Below, one piece after another: positions 1 to 5,360 of a stretch of DNA of 7,542 nt. A model generated the notes under the pieces. It searched no databases, had not been told where the DNA came from, and saw nothing but the letters and a program-made list of their open reading frames with translations. This DNA comes from GWC2-45-44 sp041661665 (GTDB taxonomy: Bacteria; Planctomycetota; Phycisphaerae; Sedimentisphaerales; UBA12454): NCBI GenBank assembly GCA_041661665.1, contig JBAZTW010000059.1:1-7542 (forward strand), read 5' to 3'. Every line of letters begins with the position of its first letter. Within the stretch, counting starts at the first letter, position 1. The position numbers and the translations under genes are program-made.

Positions 1-1
1 A

Positions 2-1228
2 AAAAAGGCCAATGAGAATAATTTTAGCTGCTCGCAGGCGCAAAAAGCTATCCCATCAGTAGTATCAATGGCTTTAAATAAAACCGACAAAGACACATTA
101 AAGCATCTGTGCGTTTGTCCTGATTGCCGCAAGAAACTGAGCCAGCACAGAGAACAGGTTTGCAACGAATCTTTGAATAACAAAACAGGAGAACAAACCT
201 TTATATGCGAAGGAATCTCAGCGAGCGATTTTTTTGATTATGTCGTGCCTTATGGAATTGATCCTGCCAATGACCAATATGTCCAATTCCGGCGGTTTTT
301 TACTTCTCATGCAAGCGTCTGTCCGGTGTGTCTGGCTAATATGCAGGAATTACACAACACTGTTTTTGGAATTGCTGAACGGGCTGAATCCGGAATCGCT
401 ACAATATACCACATAGACGAATCTGCCGAAACTAAGGCTGTCGAATCTGGCGATATTTACGCAGGTTTTCCTATAAGAGTGGAAATGATAAAATCTGGAG
501 ATGAAATAAAAGTTCAAGAGCCTGTTATAATCAGCAATGCTGCCTCAAAGCGAATAAATATCAGGCCGTTGTTTAAAATCGGCATTGCCGCCGCCGCAGT
601 TATATTAGTAGGAACCGTATTGTTAATGAATATATCAACTGCTAAAGCGGTTACACTGGATGGAATTTACAAGGCTATTGAAAAAGTCAAAAATGTTCAT
701 ATCTCAAGCTTTATTCCCAATAAGAAAGAACCTGTGCAGCAGCAGTGGGTATCAAGAACATTGAATGTCAATATGATTAAGACTGAAAAAGAATCAGTTT
801 TATGGGATGCCGCAAACAGGATTAAAAAAAATAAATATTTGAATAGTAATTCAGTCCAGACAACAAACTTAACCGCCGAAATGATCGCCGACAGCCAGAA
901 TATGATAACCGGTTCTTTAGGTTTGTTGCCATTTAACAGTATATCTGAAATCCCCAGTGATGCTGAATGGAAGAGCGTAGGCAACATAAATCATGGGATC
1001 GCCGATAAGACAGAAGTATATGACCTGATATGGGTTGAAAAAAATTATGATGGACACTTCATGTTCAAGAAAGGGAAGTTTTTTATCGATGCAGAAACAT
1101 CTCTTCCTCGAAGAGTCGAACTTTATCAAAAGTCTGACTCCGATAGTGAATACATTTTAAAATACACGAGGGTAGTTGAGTATTTAGATAATAGCGCAAT
1201 GAAGAATATGATGAAAGAAGCATTTTAG
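2..1228 (+). CDS. Transmembrane anti-sigma-factor-like protein with two zinc-finger modules (5' partial)
   Basis: Likely inner-membrane regulator that holds an ECF sigma factor through its cytoplasmic zinc fingers; the partner gene is not in the window. Residues are numbered from the ATG at 68, but the frame is open to the window edge with no start codon before it. The upstream codons complete the family motif: an FSC..AQ..IP stretch, then C-x24-H-x3-C-x2-C ending at H13, C17, C20, as in zf-HC2/ZAS anti-sigma domains. The real start is therefore outside the window. A second, longer copy follows: C47-x33-H81-x3-C85-x2-C88. One hydrophobic segment at about 170-190 would place residues 195-386 outside the membrane. 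That part begins LDGIYKAIEKVKNVH and contains FFIDAETSLPRRVELYQK, faintly like MucB/LolA-type sensor domains (inference). The stop is 12 bp from the end of the converging pilin-like gene. Anti-sigma role is inferred from motifs plus topology. Confidence 0.72.
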   Translation, partial: KKANENNFSCSQAQKAIPSVVSMALNKTDKDTLKHLCVCPDCRKKLSQHREQVCNESLNNKTGEQTFICEGISASDFFDYVVPYGIDPANDQYVQFRRFFTSHASVCPVCLANMQELHNTVFGIAERAESGIATIYHIDESAETKAVESGDIYAGFPIRVEMIKSGDEIKVQEPVIISNAASKRINIRPLFKIGIAAAAVILVGTVLLMNISTAKAVTLDGIYKAIEKVKNVHISSFIPNKKEPVQQQWVSRTLNVNMIKTEKESVLWDAANRIKKNKYLNSNSVQTTNLTAEMIADSQNMITGSLGLLPFNSISEIPSDAEWKSVGNINHGIADKTEVYDLIWVEKNYDGHFMFKKGKFFIDAETSLPRRVELYQKSDSDSEYILKYTRVVEYLDNSAMKNMMKEAF

Positions 1229-1240
1229 AAGGTTAGTATT

Positions 1241-2056
1241 TCATTTTGGTACCCATAGTGGGATTTTGTTTTTATAGCCGTCGTCTGTTTTCTCAACAAA
1301 TAAATCTTCGGCTTTTGTGCGACTTATATGGCCATCAGCGAATCCCACATTGACGGTTTTGTTTGGGTGTCGACCGTCAATAGCATCCTGCTCCTGGCAA
1401 GGCAAAAGGCTTAGATTCTTTCTGTTGTTGTTAATTTTCAGACCGGGGATATAAGCTGTATCTTCGATTATGTTCTTATTAAGAGCAGCAGGAGGAGGGA
1501 GCGTATCAGTTACATGCCACCAGCTTATCATAGCATAACCGCTGTCGGCAACGAGCAGAGTTTCGCCCGGCTTTGGTATCTCTGTAGAACTTAAAGGTTT
1601 TCCGATAAATTCTTCTCTGTGAGCTTGTCTGTCATCGGAACTCTTGCATATAGAGCGATTCACGCCGTAGTTGCCGCAGAGAATGTTATTTTTAAATTTA
1701 GAATCAGTTAAATATTTAGAAGGACACTGAATAACAGTATTTCTTGCATCTGATCTCTTATAAAATCCTTCTATAAAATTAAACCACCACCATCCTATTC
1801 TGTCATATTGTTTAAATCCTGAGTAACCTCCCGGCGGAAGAGCTGTGATAGTTTTGCCGAAACTAAAGGGCAGGGTTTGGTTTTGGGAATCATACATAAA
1901 TAAGCCAACTGTTATTTGCTTGATATTAGAACTGCAAAGGACGGTTTTTGCCCGCTCTCTGGAACTGCTTAGCATAGGGAGAACAATGGCTACTAAAATG
2001 GCCACTATCGAAATAACTACGACTAATTCAGTGAGTGTAAATGCAGAGCGTTTCAT
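1241..2056 (-). CDS. Type IV pilin-like exported protein with C-terminal H-x-DG motif
   Basis: A 271-residue protein with a class III (prepilin) signal: MKRSA then FTLTELVVVISIVAILVAIV. Prepilin peptidase should cut between A5 and F6, leaving F+1 and E+5; Ala replaces the usual Gly at -1. The hydrophobic helix spans about residues 6-27, followed by SSRERAKTVLCSSNIKQ, typical of planctomycete pilin-like proteins. Near the C terminus GRHPNKTVNVGFADGH carries H230-x10-D241-G242, one residue longer than the H-x9-DG spacing common in that expanded planctomycete family. Four Cys in the middle (C111, C127, C137, C220) may form disulfides. The family's function is unknown: members are usually scattered single genes and not components of a pilus operon, and no pilus genes are adjacent here. 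The ATG at 2056 is chosen because the signal peptide starts there, although no Shine-Dalgarno precedes it (see the promoter entry). Confidence 0.9.
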   Translation of the reverse strand: MKRSAFTLTELVVVISIVAILVAIVLPMLSSSRERAKTVLCSSNIKQITVGLFMYDSQNQTLPFSFGKTITALPPGGYSGFKQYDRIGWWWFNFIEGFYKRSDARNTVIQCPSKYLTDSKFKNNILCGNYGVNRSICKSSDDRQAHREEFIGKPLSSTEIPKPGETLLVADSGYAMISWWHVTDTLPPPAALNKNIIEDTAYIPGLKINNNRKNLSLLPCQEQDAIDGRHPNKTVNVGFADGHISRTKAEDLFVEKTDDGYKNKIPLWVPK

Positions 2057-2060
2057 AACT

Positions 2061-2073
2061 GCATATTATATGC
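2061..2073. repeat. 13-bp perfect palindrome covering the -10 box
   Basis: GCATAT-A-ATATGC on the minus strand, with 6-base arms around one central base, encloses the whole TATAAT box of the pilin-like gene. A dimeric repressor bound here would block the promoter. It is AT-rich and short, so chance is a fair alternative. Confidence 0.35.
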
Positions 2074-2093
2074 TTTTTTAAAAAATGAATCAA
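2065..2093 (-). promoter_or_regulatory. Strong sigma70-type promoter of the pilin-like gene, probably giving a leaderless mRNA
   Basis: Read on the minus strand: TTGATT (2093-2088), a 17-base spacer (2087-2071), then a perfect TATAAT (2070-2065). The expected start of transcription, 5-9 bases further on, falls at about 2060-2056, at or within four bases of the ATG at 2056-2054. No purine-rich ribosome binding site exists between. The element lies just beyond the terminator of the upstream C39-like gene, so the pilin-like gene is its own transcription unit. The match is seen directly; promoter activity and leaderless translation are inferred. Confidence 0.65.
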
Positions 2094-2104
2094 CATAGAA
2101 CACC

Positions 2105-2151
2105 TTTAAAAAGAGCAGGATAGAAATCCCTTTCTACCCGCCCTTTTTAAA
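2105..2151 (-). terminator. Rho-independent terminator of the C39-like gene
   Basis: Arms 2105-2126 and 2131-2151 form a long hairpin with a four-base loop (2127-2130). In the minus-strand RNA the arms pair almost throughout, using G-U wobbles (for example GGGC with GCUC) and one bulge, and the hairpin ends in a U5 run. In the plus-strand RNA the same positions become A-C mismatches. This asymmetry assigns the terminator to the leftward transcript, ending 47 bases after the stop of the gene at 2198-3991. Confidence 0.8.
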
Positions 2152-2197
2152 TTGCCTCGGCAAAACAACATCACGTCCGGGTACACACCGGCAAGGT

Positions 2198-3991
2198 CTA
2201 AGCACAGGCTCTCATATAATAACACGTCCATTCGCCTGTTACATCGCAGGCCTCTGGAAAATACATGTCTAATATACATGGTGTTTCTCCGTACCTAATC
2301 ATCGTAGAAGTTGAACAACTGCCAGTTCCGCTTTGGCACCCGTATCTTGTAGGATGTTCCTCGTACCAGCCATCGCAACCGCCAGCATAATAGTTACAAA
2401 ATACAACCCAATAATCCTGTAGGAGCTTTGTGCATTCATACCCCATACCAACTATTGTTTGGAGTTGATCGTTGTTAATATCAGTAAATTCACCGGCAAT
2501 AGGATTATTTGAGATTAAAAGGGCTATGCCATCAATCCAGTCCATATCAAAAAAGCTGACATCCGTGTGATAATAGAATTGGCTGTTTGCCAAATCTATA
2601 GTCCAGACATACTTGTCATCGACTTTTTCGAGAACAGTAAAATGCTTTTTGCCGGGGATATACAGAATCGCTTTGCAGCCATTCAGTTTCTTTAGGTTTG
2701 CAATGTCGGTTTTAACAGCACGGCAGTAAAGCCCCTGACTCTGCGCAAATTGTTTCATTTCGTAAAGATTTGTTTGGCCGTCTGGCACACTAACTAATTG
2801 CGCAAGCTGCTGGTCGGTAACATTTTTACCTAATTGCGTGGCGACATATTTTAATGCGGCGGTTGCGCAGTTTTGCACTTGTACCCCTTCGTTTGCTGCG
2901 TATGTCAACCTTTCAGCTAATAATGTAGTGGTATCAATTGTTTGTGAGTAGCGATACATTTCCGGCTTACGCTTATCAAAAACAGAATGCTCTATCAAAG
3001 CATCAGCTTCATAGTTGATGTTGAATTCATAGCTTTGGGGTATATTGGCATCTATGCCGGTAATATCCCACAAATCACGAGATAATAATCTCGTTGTGCC
3101 AAGTTCATAATTTTCCAATAAAATGGTATCAGGAACCCAATTATTCGCAACCAATTGATAATCGGAATACTGTTTTGAAATAATCAAACTGCCGCCCTTG
3201 TTCACTAAACAGGATAGCACCGCATAATTTTTCGATGTATCCATTACAAAAAACATTTCAGAGCTATCCGAGTAGTTTATCGTCAAGTGTATTTGTGTTT
3301 GGCCATCGACAGATTTTTCAACAGCGGAAAAATCAGCGGCAGCAAGATTATCATAACTGTAAAAGCCATATCCCCACGGAATGAATCCGGCAGTTAACGG
3401 GCCATTAACAACGTGTGGAGTTTTGCCCATTGAGTCAACAATTGCTTGATTACCAGGCAAAAAGTAGGTAGTATATTTTTCCCCATCCCATGCAAATACG
3501 CGTTTGGCATTCCAATTCAGGTCAAACTGGCCGGTCATAAAATTGTCTGTCAAGTCTTTGCTTGGCTTTACTGAATCTGTACGCGAGTTTGCGTCGATTT
3601 CCCAATAAAATCTTTCTCCGTCAAATTTTACAACCACAGAGGAATTCATCGTATATTCGTTGGACAACTTGTGGCGGACGTTAAATGGTATTGCGTCAAG
3701 CTTCATTTTCTGCATATCTTCGGTTAATTCTCGCTTGTTTGTGTTATTTTGATATGCAGCAACCTCTTCTTTGATGCGATTGTTGACCTCGTTGATATCT
3801 GTTGTTTTTGGCGCTTTATATTCCTCGTGAACAGCCTTAATCGTACCTGCTGGTATCCAGGTCTTTTTTGGCTGGTTTGTTAGCTGTTGAAAAATCTGCA
3901 AAATTTCTGCTCTATCCAAAGGCCTATCGGCCAGAGCAACACAGCCATTCAATAACAAAAGAACACTCACCACTGTTAATTTTGTTTTCAT
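2198..3991 (-). CDS. Exported protein with C39-like cysteine peptidase domain and cysteine-rich tail
   Basis: A 597-residue protein in three parts. (1) Signal peptide MKTKLTVVSVLLLLNGCVALA, probably cut after ALA22; LLNGC resembles a lipobox but has Asn at -2, so lipidation is uncertain. (2) Residues ~25-345, beta-rich, with DGERFYWEI and FAWDGEKYTTYFLPG, faintly like LolA/MucB-type domains; unrecognised otherwise. (3) Residues ~360-497, resembling the C39 bacteriocin-processing fold: VQNCATAAL gives candidate Cys375, GKKHFTVLEKV His450 and YVWTIDLA Asp466. The usual CG after the nucleophile is CA here and the oxyanion Gln is unclear (Q371 or Q373). (4) Residues 520-597 hold nine cysteines, including three short C-x6-7-C loops. 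No ABC-transporter domains are attached, unlike classical C39 exporters. A strong AAGGAGG seven bases before the ATG fixes the start. The gene has its own leader and terminator. Peptidase activity is inferred; the substrate is unknown. Confidence 0.8.
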   Translation of the reverse strand: MKTKLTVVSVLLLLNGCVALADRPLDRAEILQIFQQLTNQPKKTWIPAGTIKAVHEEYKAPKTTDINEVNNRIKEEVAAYQNNTNKRELTEDMQKMKLDAIPFNVRHKLSNEYTMNSSVVVKFDGERFYWEIDANSRTDSVKPSKDLTDNFMTGQFDLNWNAKRVFAWDGEKYTTYFLPGNQAIVDSMGKTPHVVNGPLTAGFIPWGYGFYSYDNLAAADFSAVEKSVDGQTQIHLTINYSDSSEMFFVMDTSKNYAVLSCLVNKGGSLIISKQYSDYQLVANNWVPDTILLENYELGTTRLLSRDLWDITGIDANIPQSYEFNINYEADALIEHSVFDKRKPEMYRYSQTIDTTTLLAERLTYAANEGVQVQNCATAALKYVATQLGKNVTDQQLAQLVSVPDGQTNLYEMKQFAQSQGLYCRAVKTDIANLKKLNGCKAILYIPGKKHFTVLEKVDDKYVWTIDLANSQFYYHTDVSFFDMDWIDGIALLISNNPIAGEFTDINNDQLQTIVGMGYECTKLLQDYWVVFCNYYAGGCDGWYEEHPTRYGCQSGTGSCSTSTMIRYGETPCILDMYFPEACDVTGEWTCYYMRACA

Positions 3992-4076
3992 AACCGTTCC
4001 TCCTTTTTGAGAGAAAAAATAGTATTTTTAGGGCCTATTACAAACGATAGACACCCGCTCTTTTAAGGAGGCGTTT
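3992..4076 (-). promoter_or_regulatory. Structured 5' leader with anti-Shine-Dalgarno element
   Basis: Three elements are visible on the minus strand. At 4071-4065, CCTCCTT complements the ribosome binding site AAGGAGG at 4005-3999 over seven bases. At 4056-4031 lies a nested hairpin: GGG pairs with CCC, then TCTAT pairs with ATAGG including one wobble, around the loop CGTTTGTA. At 4029-4015 is the AT-only palindrome AAAAATA-C-TATTTTT. CCTC can alternatively pair with the GAG of GAGCG just after it (CG-C-CTC with GAG-CG, one bulge), so two exclusive folds are possible, one hiding and one freeing the ribosome binding site. It matches no riboswitch class I know. The complementarity is seen; regulation is inferred. 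Confidence 0.4.
3999..4005 (-). promoter_or_regulatory. Strong ribosome binding site of the C39-like gene
   Basis: AAGGAGG on the minus strand, seven bases before the ATG at 3991. It is the strongest Shine-Dalgarno seen in the window and decides the start. It is exactly complementary to a CCTCCTT element 59 bases upstream in the same leader. Confidence 0.85.
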
Positions 4077-4080
4077 CTGG

Positions 4081-4107
4081 ATTAGATTTTTTTCACCTTT
4101 TTGTAAA
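4081..4107 (-). promoter_or_regulatory. Candidate promoter of the C39-like gene
   Basis: On the minus strand TTTACA (4107-4102) and TCTAAT (4086-4081) each match the sigma70 consensus at five of six bases, but the spacer is only 15 bases. Transcription would begin at about 4074-4076, immediately before the CCTCCTT leader element, giving a leader of roughly 83-85 bases. The stretch is AT-rich, so chance matches are likely. Confidence 0.3.
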
Positions 4108-4162
4108 AAAAATTGAACATAAGAAGATATGGATGGTCTGTAATTATTGTAAAAAAAGTGTG

Positions 4163-4960
4163 CTACTTAGTTTTTTCGAGCCAAAACTCACAGAATAGCA
4201 TTAAATCATCAAAATCAACGCTGCCATCAACATTAAGGTCTGCCCCTTCGCATCCGTTTGAGCTGCTACAATTTGTTTGTTGCCAGTAAGATGCAAGGAT
4301 TGCATAATCTTGAAAATCCACTACGGTATTATTGTTGAAATCGCGTGTGCGAACTTGAGAAAAACAAAGATAATAATTAGGGTCATCCCAACTTATGTCG
4401 TAATCATAGAAACCGATATTAAAGTCTACAGAATTATAATCTCCTGTATCTACAGCATTATAGTCGATAATAAACCAATCTCCTGCTGCTACATTATCAC
4501 CATCTGCAATGAAACTAATCCATTTTATAGGGGGTGGGCCTGATTCTTGCTCGTAAATACCGGATGAATCACCTGCCGCAGGCAAAGGTTCTTTCGGTGT
4601 CAAAATCCCATAAGGCCAATATGCCTCTTCAAGTGCGAGATCCCCACCCCAATATCTTTTAATAGTGTCAGAACTTACAACAATTTTCAACTTCGTTCCA
4701 ACCATAATGTCTTGATAAATATGAGGAATATTTGGATCAACTAATTCAATGGGCGTGTTGCTGTCTCGCAGGAAAACATTTGTAGAAATCGTTCCGGAAG
4801 TTATTGAAACGGGGCTGATAATTAATGCTAATACCAAAAGTATTTGTTTCACCAATAACTTATTACTTTTGATTGAAAAAATACCATTACTATGGCCAAT
4901 ATATGCACTTAGAGTTAATTCACGGAACGGATATCGAATGCATAGACACTTCTTCTTCAT
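4163..4960 (-). CDS. Exported protein with C-terminal dockerin-like module
   Basis: Secreted protein ending in a two-loop calcium-binding module. With the ATG at 4960 it has 265 residues. The export signal is the hydrophobic stretch VKQILLVLALIISPVSITSG, here preceded by an unusually long ~38-residue basic n-region (MKKKCLCIRYPFREL...). The middle part (VDPNIPHIYQDIMVGTKLKI; KWISFIADGDNVAAGDWF) looks like a beta-sandwich repeated in many Phycisphaerae exported proteins, as far as I recall; its function is unknown. The C terminus has two dockerin type I-like loops, DFNNNTVVDFQD and DLNVDGSVDFDD, each followed by a hydrophobic helix ending in W, with two Cys between them. The first loop has Thr in place of Gly at position 6. 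Start choice: ATG 4960 has AGGAAG five bases before it and lies after a candidate promoter. ATG 5011 lacks a binding site; GTG 4852 would give a textbook short signal peptide. Confidence 0.8.
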   Translation of the reverse strand: MKKKCLCIRYPFRELTLSAYIGHSNGIFSIKSNKLLVKQILLVLALIISPVSITSGTISTNVFLRDSNTPIELVDPNIPHIYQDIMVGTKLKIVVSSDTIKRYWGGDLALEEAYWPYGILTPKEPLPAAGDSSGIYEQESGPPPIKWISFIADGDNVAAGDWFIIDYNAVDTGDYNSVDFNIGFYDYDISWDDPNYYLCFSQVRTRDFNNNTVVDFQDYAILASYWQQTNCSSSNGCEGADLNVDGSVDFDDLMLFCEFWLEKTK

Positions 4961-4963
4961 TGT

Positions 4964-4969
4964 CTTCCT
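4964..4969 (-). promoter_or_regulatory. Ribosome binding site favouring the ATG at 4960
   Basis: AGGAAG on the minus strand ends three bases before the ATG at 4960-4958, with the AGGA core five bases away. No comparable site precedes the alternative ATG at 5011, and only a weak AATAAG precedes the GTG at 4852. Confidence 0.5.
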
Positions 4970-4991
4970 GAGACTAAACAACCTATACCCT

Positions 4992-5018
4992 TGTATAAAA
5001 TTCTGTCTCATAAGTCAA
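4992..5018 (-). promoter_or_regulatory. Candidate promoter of the dockerin gene
   Basis: On the minus strand TTGACT (5018-5013; five of six consensus bases) and TATACA (4997-4992; four of six) are separated by 15 bases. Transcription from about 4985 would start downstream of the ATG at 5011 and give a ~25-base leader carrying AGGAAG before the ATG at 4960. The short spacer lowers confidence. Confidence 0.35.
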
Positions 5019-5049
5019 GGGAAAACACTCCGGAAATGGCACGGAAAAT

Positions 5050-5064
5050 ACGCTGTCACAGCGT
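5050..5064. repeat. 15-bp perfect palindrome at the stop codon of the recombinase remnant
   Basis: ACGCTGT-C-ACAGCGT on the plus strand has 7-base arms around one base and overlaps the first base recorded for the stop codon (5064-5066). In minus-strand RNA it folds into a 6-bp stem with a three-base loop followed by AUUUUCC, so a weak terminator of the secretin transcript is the plainest reading. Its place at the 3' end of a tyrosine recombinase gene also makes it a candidate recombination-site arm. The sequence alone does not decide between them. Confidence 0.5.
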
Positions 5065-5360
5065 TACCCCACCTTCACAATCGCCTCCACTGCCTTCTGC
5101 TGATCCAGCTCGGCGTAGACTTCAGTTATCGCTGCGGACCGATGACCAAGGATAGTTCGTGCAGTTTCCAGCCCGAACTCTTTACGCAGGAACGTCGCTG
5201 CGTTATGCCGGAGTTGGTGCGGGTGCCAGTGCTGCGAGGGCGTCCATTTTGAAAACTTTTCATCGCTCATTCCTTCGGGCCGAAATGCTTTTTTTATCGC
5301 TTTGACAACCGCGTGCCCCAGACCGGTCGGGGTATAGTGTTTGCCAGGTTGTCTTTGATG
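5064..5360 (-). pseudogene. 3' remnant of a tyrosine recombinase/integrase, joined to the secretin frame
   Basis: About 98 residues, beginning near HQRQPGKHYTPTG, match the C-terminal catalytic half of phage-type integrases. Visible are HPHQLRHNAAT (H718-x2-R721 in the fused numbering), LGHRSAAITEVYAELD with H743 and the Tyr nucleophile Y752 nine residues later, and a natural-looking end. The core-binding domain, the first catalytic Arg (box I) and the beta-strand Lys are missing, so it cannot recombine DNA by itself. By hand count 5101-5220 has 67 G+C in 120 bases, against 22 in 60 at 5701-5760 in the secretin, in keeping with a separate origin. It could be a true rearrangement or deletion scar, or a mis-joined assembly. 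No start codon of its own with a binding site was seen. Confidence 0.8.

Noticed and set aside
1253..1272. Possible terminator of the left-edge gene: CCCA-TAG-TGGG followed by ATTTTGTTTTT on the plus strand
   Set aside because: The stem is only four base pairs with a three-base loop and an interrupted T run, and it lies inside the end of the pilin-like gene.
2198..3991. Lipoprotein call for the C39-like protein from LLNGC
   Set aside because: Asn at -2 is unusual for a lipobox and a good signal peptidase I site (ALA/D) follows five residues later, so it was left as a secondary option.
3992..4076. c-di-GMP-I (GEMM) riboswitch, suggested by GCCTCC and GGGTGTC words
   Set aside because: The conserved GEMM core and its paired helices are not present in the right order.
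4151..4168. Possible terminator after the dockerin gene: AAGT-AGCAC-ACTT then T5 on the minus strand
   Set aside because: A four-base, mostly A-T stem that includes the stop codon is too weak to call; the T run is common in this AT-rich spacer.
4277..5252. Plus-strand open frames opposite the dockerin and secretin genes
   Set aside because: They show no recognisable domain or binding site, and the minus-strand frames encode clear protein families.
5064..5360. Active integrase or intact mobile element
   Set aside because: The box I Arg, the catalytic Lys and the whole N-terminal DNA-binding part are absent, and no second element boundary or flanking direct repeat was found by eye.
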